DNA of 64,000 nt from Pelagicoccus albus (GTDB taxonomy: Bacteria > Verrucomicrobiota > Verrucomicrobiia > Opitutales > Opitutaceae): positions 1,307,001 to 1,371,000 of the forward strand of contig NZ_JACHVC010000012.1 of assembly GCF_014230145.1 (NCBI RefSeq), in the 5' to 3' direction. A program made the position numbers and the translations under genes. The notes under the pieces are model-generated. The model worked only from the letters and a program-made list of their open reading frames with translations. It was not told where the DNA came from and searched no databases. Shown here piece after piece: positions 1 to 8,220 of the stretch. Each line of letters opens with the position of its first letter. Position 1 is the first letter of the stretch.

Positions 1-591
1 GGTCACGAAGGTTTCTCCGCGGCGCGGGGATTCGTGGTTGAAGAGTATGCCGGAGCAGGCGAACAGGTCGTAGGATTCGCGGTAGTTCACGGTGAGCCAG
101 TGGGCATACATCTTGGCGCAGCCATAGGGCGAGCGGGGCCAGAAAGGTGTTTTTTCAGTCTGGGGGACCTCCTGGGCCTTGCCGTACATCTCAGAAGAGG
201 AGGCCTGATAGTAGCGAGTCTTGGTGACTAGATTGGCCTCGCGAATCGCCTCGAGGATGCGAACTGCCCCTGTGCCGACTATGTCGCCGGTGTACTCTGG
301 GATTTCGAAAGAAACGCGAACATGGGACTGGGCTCCCAGATTGTAGATTTCATCTGGTTGTAGATCGTAGAGCAGTTTGACCATCTGAACCGAATCGGCG
401 AGGTCGCCGTAGTGAAGGAAGAGCTTTACGCCATTGACGTGCGGATCTTGGTAGAGGTGGTCGATGCGAGCAGTATTAAAGGTTGAGGCTCGGCGTATGA
501 CTCCGTGTACTTCGTATCCTTTGGATAGGAGGAGTTCAGCTAGGTAGGATCCGTCTTGTCCAGTAATCCCTGTTATGAGAGCGCGTTTCAT
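1..591 (-). CDS. gmd: GDP-mannose 4,6-dehydratase, 3' part cut by window edge
   Basis: Reading leftward from the ATG at 591 gives 197 codons with no stop before the edge, so the C-terminal part lies outside the window. The protein opens with the Rossmann motif [12 protein letters not shown] (residues 8-19). It carries the SDR catalytic elements SSSEMYG (131-137) and YGCAK (156-160), and the NLGAQSHV block (84-91) typical of the family. GDP-mannose 4,6-dehydratase converts GDP-mannose to GDP-4-keto-6-deoxymannose, the entry point to GDP-fucose, GDP-rhamnose and related deoxysugars for surface glycans. It is transcribed divergently from the gene at 757. The family call is firm; the end product depends on genes outside the window. 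Confidence 0.95.
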   Translation of the reverse strand, partial: MKRALITGITGQDGSYLAELLLSKGYEVHGVIRRASTFNTARIDHLYQDPHVNGVKLFLHYGDLADSVQMVKLLYDLQPDEIYNLGAQSHVRVSFEIPEYTGDIVGTGAVRILEAIREANLVTKTRYYQASSSEMYGKAQEVPQTEKTPFWPRSPYGCAKMYAHWLTVNYRESYDLFACSGILFNHESPRRGETFVT

Positions 592-756
592 AATGTATGA
601 TTTTGGGGATGGTGCTCAGGTTTACCTTAGAGCAGTGTATGCGGAGCCTGTTGTCCACTTGTTCTTTTTCTTATCGAGCCGTCCATGCTCTTTTGTAGCT
701 TGACCAGGTCTGTAATCTGCTACGATCCGAACTCCTAAATCCAAACCAACTCAGCC

Positions 757-2403
757 ATGCCTTTTGTTTCCAGTTTTCGCGGGGTGATCTGTGCCGCCCT
801 TTTCAGTATCTTCGTTGGCTCGTTTTCGATCGATTCATTCGCCGCGGCTCCAGCGGATTCGCAGATCAAGTCTGCTCTGGTCGATATCGAGAAGTTTGAG
901 GCCCAGATCACGCCGGCCTTTGTGCAGAACAGCGCCTCGGTGAGGCGAACTCGAAACCTGCTCAAACTTACGCGTCAGCGTTTGGACGCGTCGCCCAACA
1001 AGTCGGACGCTTCATGGCTAGAGGCGGACCAGAGGTTCAATGCCCTGATAGCAAGATTGGATGGTCAAGTGCCTCAGACTCCGACTGCTGCTCCAGAAGT
1101 TTCTATTTCTGTCCAAGTTTCGAAGTCGCAAGCGAATGTTGCCCAATCCCAAATGATATCGCAGCAACGGGTGCGAATCCAGAAGCTAAAGCGTGATATC
1201 GAAAGCGCTACTGAGACGATGGATAAAGAGGGCGTGACCGTTTTTCAGGACGCTGCTCACGTGCAGGCAATGGATCAGCGAGTGGCTCGCTTCCGCGATG
1301 CTCTCGCCAAATACAGGGAATTTGCGGGGGATCCCGACGTTGAAGCGGCTCGTTCTGCCCTGCAGGCACACGAATCATTACTCGCCTTCGGCAAGGATCA
1401 TACGGCAAAGCAGATGGCCGGATTGGGCGATGTGCAGGCTCGCTTGAGGGCAATTGACGAATCGAAAAGGCGTGCTCCAGAGCCGCCATCTTTTCCGTAC
1501 GAGCGAGAGGCTATCGCGGCTTGGGGCGCTCAGGCAGCTGAGTTTCGCCAAGAAGCGACTGCTCAGCTTGGCGTTTTGCAGCAAATCGGGGCGGTGGCCT
1601 ACCTGCCAAATAACCCGGGTACTGTCGGACAGGGAGCATCCTACGACAAAAACGACCTAAACCGCCTTCAGCGTTGGTTCTTGGGTGGTATCGAAAAAGT
1701 AGAGCAAGATGCTGCTCAAATCGGGGCAAATTTTGATGTCCAGATGGGGCAAATACTGGATACGATCGCCCATTTTGAGGCCCTAGACCCGGCTGACCCT
1801 TCCGATCAGGTCAACGCGTTTTTGGGGCAGGGCGTGGCCAAGGAAAACTGGGGTCGTATGTCTCGGGATTTGCGAATTGCTTCCGCAGCGGTCGAATTTG
1901 ATCAGCTGCTCGAGAGGCCGCAGCTTCAGGAGCATTTGCAGATCTTGCAGCGAATGACGGCCACGATGGAAGGCTTCAAAGCTAAGCACGGGGAGGCTCT
2001 CTCACTCTCGCGCATGCCGGAGTCAGTTAGCCGCGACGGTCGACTATTAGAAATTGCCCATGAGGTTTTGTCTCGCCCGAAATACGATATCGGAGAGATC
2101 CGGAGGGTAGTGATCAATGCGGAGCTCCGAAGCTTGGAAAAGGAGACCAGCGAAACTTTGTATGACGATGTGGAGTTTAGCTTAAACGGCGACATAACCC
2201 TGACTGGGACGAAGACGACTTATTTCTACGAGTGGGAAGAGTTCCAGGTCGCCACTGCCGAGCCAGTGGAAGATCGGTTTTTCGTTTTCTACAATACCTT
2301 GAGGCATTTCACGAAGGGTGCCCCCACTACACCTACGAATCGCTGGATCGTGGCGAAACGTTTCCAGGGAAGCGAAATTCTAAAGGAAAACATTGATCGC
2401 TAG
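757..2403 (+). CDS. exported helical (coiled-coil) protein of unknown function
   Basis: This is a 548-residue protein. Its N-terminus (about residues 1-30) is a hydrophobic signal-peptide-like stretch ending in a Phe-Ala-Ala-Ala cleavage region, so it is probably secreted to the periplasm. The rest is rich in Ala, Gln, Glu, Arg and Leu with long predicted helices (for example around residues 125-235), suggesting an extended coiled coil. The last 120 residues look more mixed, with a tract of aromatic and acidic residues, and may form a small globular domain. I do not recognise a family. The ATG at 757 is the natural start because the signal peptide follows directly. The gene stands alone between divergent gmd and a convergent GNAT-like gene. 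Confidence 0.8.
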   Translation: MPFVSSFRGVICAALFSIFVGSFSIDSFAAAPADSQIKSALVDIEKFEAQITPAFVQNSASVRRTRNLLKLTRQRLDASPNKSDASWLEADQRFNALIARLDGQVPQTPTAAPEVSISVQVSKSQANVAQSQMISQQRVRIQKLKRDIESATETMDKEGVTVFQDAAHVQAMDQRVARFRDALAKYREFAGDPDVEAARSALQAHESLLAFGKDHTAKQMAGLGDVQARLRAIDESKRRAPEPPSFPYEREAIAAWGAQAAEFRQEATAQLGVLQQIGAVAYLPNNPGTVGQGASYDKNDLNRLQRWFLGGIEKVEQDAAQIGANFDVQMGQILDTIAHFEALDPADPSDQVNAFLGQGVAKENWGRMSRDLRIASAAVEFDQLLERPQLQEHLQILQRMTATMEGFKAKHGEALSLSRMPESVSRDGRLLEIAHEVLSRPKYDIGEIRRVVINAELRSLEKETSETLYDDVEFSLNGDITLTGTKTTYFYEWEEFQVATAEPVEDRFFVFYNTLRHFTKGAPTTPTNRWIVAKRFQGSEILKENIDR

Positions 2404-2432
2404 GCGATTTCGGCTCTGGGCAAAAGGCTACG

Positions 2433-2460
2433 AAAAAGCCGAGCCTCGAAAGGCTCGGCT
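2433..2460 (-). terminator. rho-independent terminator of the GNAT-like gene
   Basis: A perfect 10-bp stem (AGCCGAGCCT / AGGCTCGGCT) closes on a CGAA loop. The A-run to its left becomes the T-run on the minus strand, so it terminates leftward transcription from the GNAT-like gene. It may also help end the rightward gene at 757-2403. Confidence 0.85.
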
Positions 2461-2498
2461 GTTGAGAGTTGGGATTCTATGCGGGAGTCCCGCAAAAG

Positions 2499-3023
2499 TT
2501 AAGCGCAGCGCAGGATGCCGGTGCGGCAGCGGCGGCTTGGTCCGTTGTGCCAATACCAGCGGGTCGGCGGAGTGAGATCGGTTTCCGCCTCGTCGTTGGT
2601 GCTGCGGGAATGGAAGGACGTGCTCTGGTAGGGCAGTGGAGAGCTACAAAGGATCAGACCTTCGATCACCTCTCGCACGAGACCTTTCTTGTGGAAATCC
2701 TTGGCGAGCACATTCATGGGGCCGTGTTCGACGTGTTGAGCGTTGAAGCCCGTTAGCCCGATCACTCTGCCGGTGTCTTTCTGCGCAACGATCCACCATG
2801 CTCCTGTACCTGTCCGGTGATCTTCGAGCATCCGTACGATGGCCGTGCAGGCGGTTTCCAGGGAGCTGGAGTTCTGACCCACGGTGGCGTTTGCGAATGC
2901 TTCGTCAGCGGCCGCGAGATCGTGCAAGGCGATTGCGTCTTCGATCCGTGGCGTTCTGAGCAGAAGGTTCTCCGTCTCGATGATCGAGGGCGGGCGCTTC
3001 CGAGTTAGCAGTATGTTTTCCAT
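2499..3023 (-). CDS. GNAT (RimJ/RimL-like) acetyltransferase with divergent C-terminus
   Basis: This 174-residue protein begins like the RimJ/RimL branch of GNAT acetyltransferases. The IIETENLLLRTPRIEDAIAL opening is typical, WWIVAQKDTGRVIGLTGF matches the central beta strands, and a weak acetyl-CoA motif follows (KDFHKKGLVREVIEGLIL, about residues 108-125). Family members usually continue with a VxPxNxAS block and an LxKLGF element. Here a faint FHSRSTNDEAE is followed by a Pro/Arg/Cys-rich tail without the last element. That suggests C-terminal decay or a frameshift rather than a fully normal enzyme. These enzymes acetylate amino groups of proteins or small molecules using acetyl-CoA. It ends just before a strong terminator. 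Confidence 0.55.
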   Translation of the reverse strand: MENILLTRKRPPSIIETENLLLRTPRIEDAIALHDLAAADEAFANATVGQNSSSLETACTAIVRMLEDHRTGTGAWWIVAQKDTGRVIGLTGFNAQHVEHGPMNVLAKDFHKKGLVREVIEGLILCSSPLPYQSTSFHSRSTNDEAETDLTPPTRWYWHNGPSRRCRTGILRCA

Positions 3024-3076
3024 TGTATTTTCGTGTCCTGAGTTGGTGTAAATTGGGTTTGTGGGTTCCGGCCCAT

Positions 3077-3107
3077 AAAAAAAGCCGAACGTTTTTTCGT
3101 TCGGCTT
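3077..3107 (-). terminator. orphan leftward rho-independent terminator
   Basis: A perfect 10-bp stem (AAGCCGAACG at 3082-3091, CGTTCGGCTT at 3098-3107) with a six-base loop is followed on the minus strand by seven T residues. It is a textbook leftward terminator. The only leftward transcript it could serve starts inside the 3110-3400 gap, which is why a small gene or RNA is suspected there. Confidence 0.85.
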
Positions 3108-3140
3108 GGCAGGGCGGTTTGTTCGTTTTCCGGTTAGGTT

Positions 3141-3278
3141 CTAGCGTTCCGGTCGTTTATCCGCTTGCCAAGCCATGGTCCATTGTTGGCGTGCTCGTAG
3201 GCCTGCCACTTGGACTGCGTTGTTTTTTTGTTGTTGGTTGATAGAACGTTTCATCGATGAACAAGACCGTTTAAGCAT
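3141..3278 (-). CDS. possible 45-residue basic small protein (or sRNA)
   Basis: An ATG at 3278 opens a 45-codon frame ending in TAG at 3141-3143, 33 bases before an otherwise unexplained terminator. The product is Gln/Arg/Lys-rich with two Trp residues; a second in-frame ATG at codon 9 would give a 37-residue form. No clear ribosome-binding site is visible. The support is only the position between an AT-rich promoter-like region and a strong terminator, so the same transcript could equally be a non-coding small RNA. I know of no family for it. Confidence 0.3.
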   Translation of the reverse strand: MLKRSCSSMKRSINQQQKNNAVQVAGLRARQQWTMAWQADKRPER

Positions 3279-3402
3279 GCTGCGTGCCTAAAAGAAAGTT
3301 TTTTAATGAAAAGATAATGTTACAGCGAATTGGAAAGTCTTTACATTCTTTTAAAACACTGAAGCGCAACTGTTTCGGTCAAAATTAATCTCAAGGGACC
3401 AA

Positions 3403-4680
3403 ATGCGAGGATTAGCGCTATTTCGGAGCTTCATTTTCTTCACTGGGCTTGTGATATTAGCTGTCTGTGGGGCTGCCAACGAATCTCGGGAGCTTAGGAT
3501 TGCGACTTTTGACGCAGCTTGGTCGAAAGTGGGCGAGACCTATTACGACCCCGATTTTCGAGGATTGGACTGGACCGAAGTGGGGCATCGCTATCGGGCG
3601 GAGGTCGAGAATTCGCAGAGTATGGCCGAGGTTCGTTCCTTGATCACAAAGATGCTATACGAGCTCGGAGATTCTCATTTAGCTCTTCTAACCAGCGTAT
3701 CTGATAAGGGAAAGGCACTTCCTTGGGGAGGTGCTTGGGCTGGGGTAGACCTTTGCTCCGCTGGAGAGCAGCTGTACTTTTATCGGGTGGAGGCCGATGG
3801 TGTCGCGTTTGCGGCGGGTGTGCGGGACGGAGATCGTTTGCTCGCTGTTAACGGCGTCGCGATCGACGATTTTTGGCGTTCTCTACGGAATTCCGGGGCC
3901 CCGGACCATGTTATCAAATACGAAGTGGTTTCTTCGGTACTCTCACGTTTCCGATCTGGAGTTGGTGATCGCGTCGAAGTCCAAATCGAATCACCCGAGG
4001 GAGCGAAGCGAACGCTTTCCTTTAATCTGGAGAAGTACGAAGGCCGCAGTTCGGAGCCTCTGGGCAATATTGGTCGTCTGCCAATAGAGCTTGAGACCCG
4101 AGAGCTAAGTGAAAAGGTGGGTTATTTGCGGTACAGTTTATGGTTTCCGGCTATCATGCCGGATATCCGGTCCTACCTTAGCAATTTGAGTGAAGAAACC
4201 GATGGGCTCATTATTGATCTGAGGGGCAATCCGGGTGGCCTGATGTTCATGGCCGGCGGTTTGGCCGGCATGCTTTTGGACCAGCAAGAAACGCTCGGAA
4301 CCACTACCATGCGCAGCGGGCATATAAATGTTGTCGGCTTTCCGCAGAAACGAGCATTTCTTGGCAAGGTAGCAGTGTTAGTGAACGAGAGTACTTTATC
4401 TACAAGTGAAGTATTCACTATCGGACTACAAGAGCTCGGGCGAGTTCGGGTTTTTGGTCAGCCAACCCCTGGTGCGGCCCTCCCATCCATGGCGTTTTCT
4501 TTGCCGAATGGAGATGCGCTCCAGATCGCGATGGGGGATTTTATGACACCTGGTGGCAATAGTCTGGAAGGGCGAGGCGTTGTTCCAGACGAGGTGGTTC
4601 CAATTTCACCGGTTGATCTTTCTCGGGGACACGATACGGTTCTCGAAGTAGCCCTCCATTGGATCAATTCAAACGAATAG
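3403..4680 (+). CDS. S41 family (tricorn/C-terminal-processing-like) protease, exported
   Basis: This 425-residue protein has an N-terminal signal peptide (about residues 1-24). A helical segment follows, then a PDZ-like domain around the GVRDGDRLLAVNGVAIDDF stretch, then the S41 core. The core shows GLIIDLRGNPGG and the nucleophile region STLSTSEVFTIGLQELG, followed by GQPTPGAALPS and GRGVVPDEVVP. The Lys typical of the CtpA Ser/Lys dyad is not seen after the nucleophile; the layout fits the tricorn-like branch better. It probably cleaves proteins or peptides in the periplasm. An AAGGGA sequence lies just before the ATG. The next gene starts 6 bases after its stop, and the three genes to 5897 look like one operon. 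Confidence 0.88.
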   Translation: MRGLALFRSFIFFTGLVILAVCGAANESRELRIATFDAAWSKVGETYYDPDFRGLDWTEVGHRYRAEVENSQSMAEVRSLITKMLYELGDSHLALLTSVSDKGKALPWGGAWAGVDLCSAGEQLYFYRVEADGVAFAAGVRDGDRLLAVNGVAIDDFWRSLRNSGAPDHVIKYEVVSSVLSRFRSGVGDRVEVQIESPEGAKRTLSFNLEKYEGRSSEPLGNIGRLPIELETRELSEKVGYLRYSLWFPAIMPDIRSYLSNLSEETDGLIIDLRGNPGGLMFMAGGLAGMLLDQQETLGTTTMRSGHINVVGFPQKRAFLGKVAVLVNESTLSTSEVFTIGLQELGRVRVFGQPTPGAALPSMAFSLPNGDALQIAMGDFMTPGGNSLEGRGVVPDEVVPISPVDLSRGHDTVLEVALHWINSNE

Positions 4681-4686
4681 CCTCTC

Positions 4687-5427
4687 ATGATCGCATCCTG
4701 CCTAAATAGAACCTTTATCTATGTCCTCGTAGCCTTGGCTCCACTCGCCGCTTCGGCTCGCGCTGCTTTGCCCGACTCCGTCATTGAAGTCCTCGAAGCA
4801 AACCTCGAAGCCAGCGGCGGTCGCGAAGCGCTGGAGGCAATCAAGAGCTCACGCTTGAAAGGGACTCTCGCGATCGAAGCCATGAATATGACAGGAAGCT
4901 CGATGGTTGTGCAGGCCTATCCTGACAAGATCTACAGTGAGCAGGTACTTCCTGGATTGGGAACGATGACCCAAGGGTATGATGGCGAGATCGGCTGGGC
5001 TAATGACCCGATGCAAGGGTTTCGCTATTTGGGTGAAGCGGAGATCGCGGCCCTGAAGCAAAACGAAAGTTTTTCCGACATCTTGGATTTCGAGTCTTCT
5101 TTTTCTTCCGGCGAATTACTGCCGGATGAAGAGGTAAGAGGGGAACCCGCGGCTGTTTTAAAACTCGTCTCCGCCGCCACGGAGTTGCCTGAAACTCGCT
5201 ACTACAGCAAGGAGTCCTGGCTGCTTCTGCGAGTGGATACGATCGCGGTGAGCCCTATGGGCGAGATCAAGGCTGTGATGGATTTCTTGGAATACGGAAA
5301 CCAAGACGGAATTGTTTACCCAACTCGTATGGAGCTAAATAACATGGGGGTCATCATCGTTATCACCTTTGATTCCCTAGAGTTGAATCCAGCGATCGAC
5401 GAATCGATTTTTTCCGCTCCGCAGTAA
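4687..5427 (+). CDS. exported LolA-like / outer-membrane lipoprotein-sorting-like protein
   Basis: This 246-residue protein starts with a signal peptide (about residues 1-27). It continues with the helix VIEVLEANLEASGGREALEA, a pattern seen at the start of LolA/LppX-like and related periplasmic lipid-binding beta proteins (GG-x-x-A-L, then 'SSRLKGTL'). The rest alternates beta strands, with the YYSKESWLLLRVD and MEFLEYGN-like pattern of that fold near the C-terminus. Function is inferred: it may bind a lipid or lipoprotein in the periplasm or act on envelope maintenance. It sits 6 bases after the S41 protease gene and 38 bases before the DUF4399 gene, so it is probably co-transcribed with both. 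Confidence 0.65.
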   Translation: MIASCLNRTFIYVLVALAPLAASARAALPDSVIEVLEANLEASGGREALEAIKSSRLKGTLAIEAMNMTGSSMVVQAYPDKIYSEQVLPGLGTMTQGYDGEIGWANDPMQGFRYLGEAEIAALKQNESFSDILDFESSFSSGELLPDEEVRGEPAAVLKLVSAATELPETRYYSKESWLLLRVDTIAVSPMGEIKAVMDFLEYGNQDGIVYPTRMELNNMGVIIVITFDSLELNPAIDESIFSAPQ

Positions 5428-5465
5428 AAGGGAGCGTGCCTAGCCAACTGACAACACAAGATTAT

Positions 5466-5897
5466 ATGATCCTAGTTAAACGTATTGCCTTCTTACTCTT
5501 AGCCGCCTGTGGGGCACACTTAGCTTCGGCCCAGCTCGAGCGTCAGCCCTCTCCAGAAGGGGCTGAAGTCTATATCATCTCGCCATCGGATGGGGAAACT
5601 GTTTCCAGTCCCGTCACGGTTCTTTTTGGTCTCAAGGGTATGGGTGTAGCTCCAGCAGGAGTGATGAAAGAAAATACCGGACACCACCACCTTTTGATCG
5701 ACGCGAAGTCTATGCCTGCCGAATCGACGCCTATGCCGATGAGTGACAGCCTTAAGCACTTCGGAGGAGGACAAACGCAAGCAACGATCGAACTTGAGCC
5801 TGGTGAGCACAGTTTGCAGCTCGTCTTAGGCGACTATCTGCACATCCCGCATGATCCGGTCGTGAAGTCCAAGAAGATCACAATTACGGTCGAGTAG
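5466..5897 (+). CDS. DUF4399 domain-containing exported protein
   Basis: From the ATG at 5466 the protein has 143 residues, starting MILVKRIAFLLLAACGAHLA, a clear signal peptide. An earlier in-frame GTG at 5436 would place ten polar residues before it and is less likely. The mature part has the DUF4399 pattern: an IISPSDGETVSSPVTVLFGL strand pair, GHHHLLID, then a region ending in EHSLQLVLGDYLHIPHDPVV. The function of DUF4399 is unknown; the clustered His residues hint at metal binding (inference). It is the last gene of the 3403-5897 run and is followed by a terminator at 5937. Confidence 0.85.
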   Translation: MILVKRIAFLLLAACGAHLASAQLERQPSPEGAEVYIISPSDGETVSSPVTVLFGLKGMGVAPAGVMKENTGHHHLLIDAKSMPAESTPMPMSDSLKHFGGGQTQATIELEPGEHSLQLVLGDYLHIPHDPVVKSKKITITVE

Positions 5898-5936
5898 AAT
5901 GCAGAGAAGTCTTTGACTTCCTCGCTGCGTAATTTG

Positions 5937-5973
5937 AAGCCACGTTCCCGGCAGGGAGCTGTGGCTTTTTTTG
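5937..5973 (+). terminator. rho-independent terminator after the DUF4399 gene
   Basis: The outer stem AAGCCAC / GTGGCTT encloses an inner TCCC / GGGA pairing and is followed by a T-run. It ends the 3403-5897 operon. The convergent lipoprotein gene ends only 13 bases further on. Confidence 0.85.
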
Positions 5974-5985
5974 CAAATCGCGACG

Positions 5986-6186
5986 CTAACGGTTCTCAGC
6001 TTCATCATCCTTCTTGTCAGGGATGATGGCTGCACCTGCCTTGGCAGTCGTTTTGACGCCTACTTTCGCGGTTTTTACTCCTGCTTTTGTTGTCTTGGTT
6101 GCGACCTTTACAGGAATCGTGGCGGCGCAACCTGCGAGCAGGCTTAAGCCAAGGGCTATGGCGACAGTACGAGCTGGTATCTTCAT
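5986..6186 (-). CDS. small lipoprotein with Lys/Thr/Val repeats
   Basis: From the ATG at 6186 the product has 66 residues. An upstream in-frame start at 6222 would only add a polar leader before the signal peptide. It begins MKIPARTVAIALGLSLLAGC, a lipoprotein signal whose lipobox LAGC places the lipidated Cys at residue 20. The mature part repeats VKT-xx-AGVKT-like units (about residues 27-50), positively charged and probably helical, and ends in an acidic tail. No family is recognised. It may be an envelope structural lipoprotein comparable in size to Lpp, but that is speculation. It lies alone, convergent with the operon on its left. Confidence 0.75.
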   Translation of the reverse strand: MKIPARTVAIALGLSLLAGCAATIPVKVATKTTKAGVKTAKVGVKTTAKAGAAIIPDKKDDEAENR

Positions 6187-6397
6187 GGTGGGATAATCTC
6201 TGTAGGGCTGGGTTTGGACCAATAATCGTGTTTCGTTTTAGCGAATGTACCTCTGTGGCTTTGACTTAGGATCTTCTAGCGGTTGTGCTTGTCCAGTACT
6301 CTTTATTCCGGCCGTAGAGACAGACCATGGATCCAGACCAAGCGAGTGCGCTGTACTGGTTCAAGGCCGATCTCCCAGCTCTTAACTCCGTAACCTT

Positions 6398-8155
6398 ATG
6401 ATCGTAACTCGAAAGATTGGTTCACTGTTTCGTGGTAAAACCACTCCGTTTCAAATTTATGCAGCTTGCCTCTTGGGAGCTCTGCTTGGGTTCATTCCCA
6501 GCTTTGGGCACTCGCCGGCTTTGACCGTGCTCTGGGTCTTTTTGTTGCTCATCCTCAACGCGAACCTCTTTCTAGCTGGTATCGTCGCCCTGCTGAGCAA
6601 GTTGGTCCTGCTTCTTGCTATGCCGCTTATTTTCCTGGTGGGTCGATTCCTTCTCGAGGGACCGCTGCAGGGGATTTTCAAGCTACTGATAAATGCGCCC
6701 ATCACAGCGTATTCGGGTTTGGACTACTACTCGGTAGCGGGTGGACAGTTTTTGGCGGTTGTTTTTGGGCTCGTGCTGGCTTTTCTCATCAAACGCTCCA
6801 TCGCTAGCTACCGCAAAAAGATGTTGGCGGTTTCGAAAGAGCCGAACCGGTTGAACAAGTATTCTGAAAAGGGTTACGTCAAGGTTCTCAAATTTCTCTT
6901 TCTCGGTTCGGGCCGCGGCAAAAAGAGTTACGAGGAGCTTCTTGCAGTCAAATGGGGTAACCCATTCCGCATCTGGGGCGTAGCGGTTGTGGTTGTTCTG
7001 ACAGCTGTGCTCATCTTTGGCTTCAGTAAGCTGTCGGAGCCGCTCATCACTTCGTTGGCAAAATCCAATCTTGAGACCGCCAATGGTGCGACTGTCGATT
7101 TGGAAGGCGTAAACCTAGGACTGACGGACGGGAAACTGGAGGTTCTTGGGTTGGCAATGGCGGATGCCCAAAACTTGGATACGGACCTTTTTACCTCCAA
7201 ACGGATTGTCGCAGATATCGATACGACTGATCTACTGCGCAAACGTTTTTCGATCGACAATCTAGTGATAGAAGACGCAACTTCGGGACAAGCTCGCGAG
7301 ACGCCAGGTGAACAGATTGGGCCACAGCCGAAGGAGGATTCCGGTTTGGAGCTGCCAGATTTTGATGATTTGGATAGCGTATTGGAAAACGCTGAGGTCT
7401 GGAAGGAGCGTCTGGCTCAAGCCAAGCGCTGGTTAGAAGAGATGACGGGTGGTGAGGAAGAGGAAACTCTGACCTGGAAGCAGCAGCTGGATAGCAAAAT
7501 CCGCTCGCTTGGCCATGCTAACGTGAAGGCAGACTTTTTAACGGAAGGTAGCCCCACTGTCTGGATACGAAATATTGAAGCCCTCGGGATCAAGACGGCC
7601 TTTTTAGACGGGGCGATGATCGACCTGAATGCCAAAGATATTTCTACACACCCTTCTTTGAGCGGCAAGGCCCCCACACTCTCTATTGTATCCGATAACG
7701 GGGTACTTGATGCCAAACTTAGTTTGGCGGGAGCAAGTGGTACGGGAGCGAACGACCTCAAGTTGTTGTTGAGTAAGGTCGACGTGGATTCGCTCGGATC
7801 GAAAATCAAGTCAGATGGCGAGCCTCCTATTTCCGGCGGTACCATGGATATTGATCTGAGTGGAGTGATAGGTACTGCTGTGAACGATTTGGTTGCTCAG
7901 GTTACCTTCTCGGGTTCCAAGGCTCGCATTGGTGGCAAGCCCGTTGACCTAAATGGGGTGACGCTACCGCTTGCTATCCGGGGCCCCTTGGATAGCCCGG
8001 GAGTCAAACTCGAGTCCAAGGCTTTAGAGAAGATCCTCGTTTCTGCGGGCAAGCAAAAGCTTCTCGACGAAGCATCCAAAAAGCTTGGACTTGAAGGCGA
8101 TGATGCAGATGCAGCCGGCAAGTTGCTGGAAGGGATCTTTAAAAAGAAAGACTAG
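6398..8155 (+). CDS. TIGR03546/TIGR03545-like fused inner-membrane protein (AsmA-like C-terminal part)
   Basis: This 585-residue protein combines two parts. Residues 1-160 are very hydrophobic with several membrane spans (IYAACLLGALLGFIPSFGHS onward) and resemble the TIGR03546 family. After a basic cytoplasmic linker there is another span near residues 190-215. A long beta-rich periplasmic-looking part then follows, with phrases such as ATVDLEGVNLGLTDGKLEVL and RFSIDNLVIED, and resembles TIGR03545 and, more distantly, AsmA/DUF748 proteins. From memory these two families are usually neighbouring genes in bacteria with outer membranes; here they are one chain. A role in envelope lipid or protein traffic is inference. 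The gene is followed by its own terminator. Confidence 0.75.
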   Translation: MIVTRKIGSLFRGKTTPFQIYAACLLGALLGFIPSFGHSPALTVLWVFLLLILNANLFLAGIVALLSKLVLLLAMPLIFLVGRFLLEGPLQGIFKLLINAPITAYSGLDYYSVAGGQFLAVVFGLVLAFLIKRSIASYRKKMLAVSKEPNRLNKYSEKGYVKVLKFLFLGSGRGKKSYEELLAVKWGNPFRIWGVAVVVVLTAVLIFGFSKLSEPLITSLAKSNLETANGATVDLEGVNLGLTDGKLEVLGLAMADAQNLDTDLFTSKRIVADIDTTDLLRKRFSIDNLVIEDATSGQARETPGEQIGPQPKEDSGLELPDFDDLDSVLENAEVWKERLAQAKRWLEEMTGGEEEETLTWKQQLDSKIRSLGHANVKADFLTEGSPTVWIRNIEALGIKTAFLDGAMIDLNAKDISTHPSLSGKAPTLSIVSDNGVLDAKLSLAGASGTGANDLKLLLSKVDVDSLGSKIKSDGEPPISGGTMDIDLSGVIGTAVNDLVAQVTFSGSKARIGGKPVDLNGVTLPLAIRGPLDSPGVKLESKALEKILVSAGKQKLLDEASKKLGLEGDDADAAGKLLEGIFKKKD

Positions 8156-8185
8156 CCGCTTTCGACTACACTAAAATGAATTATT

Positions 8186-8215
8186 AAAGGGCGTCTCGCG
8201 GGACGCCCTTTTTTT
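8186..8215 (+). terminator. rho-independent terminator after the TIGR03545-like gene
   Basis: The GGGCGTC / GACGCCC stem with a short loop is followed by seven T residues. It lies between the convergent ends of the genes at 8155 and 8221. The A-run on its left is short, so it acts mainly rightward. Confidence 0.88.
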
Positions 8216-8220
8216 ATGGA

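Larger units (their letters stand above)
3024..3402. other. 379-base intergenic region with AT-rich stretch
   Basis: This gap lies between the divergent GNAT-like gene and the S41 protease gene. It contains a strong leftward terminator (3077-3107) that ends no recognised gene, and a possible short leftward reading frame just upstream of it (3141-3278). The AT-rich stretch at about 3290-3390 probably holds promoters for both directions, but I could not pick a convincing -35/-10 pair. Confidence 0.5.
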
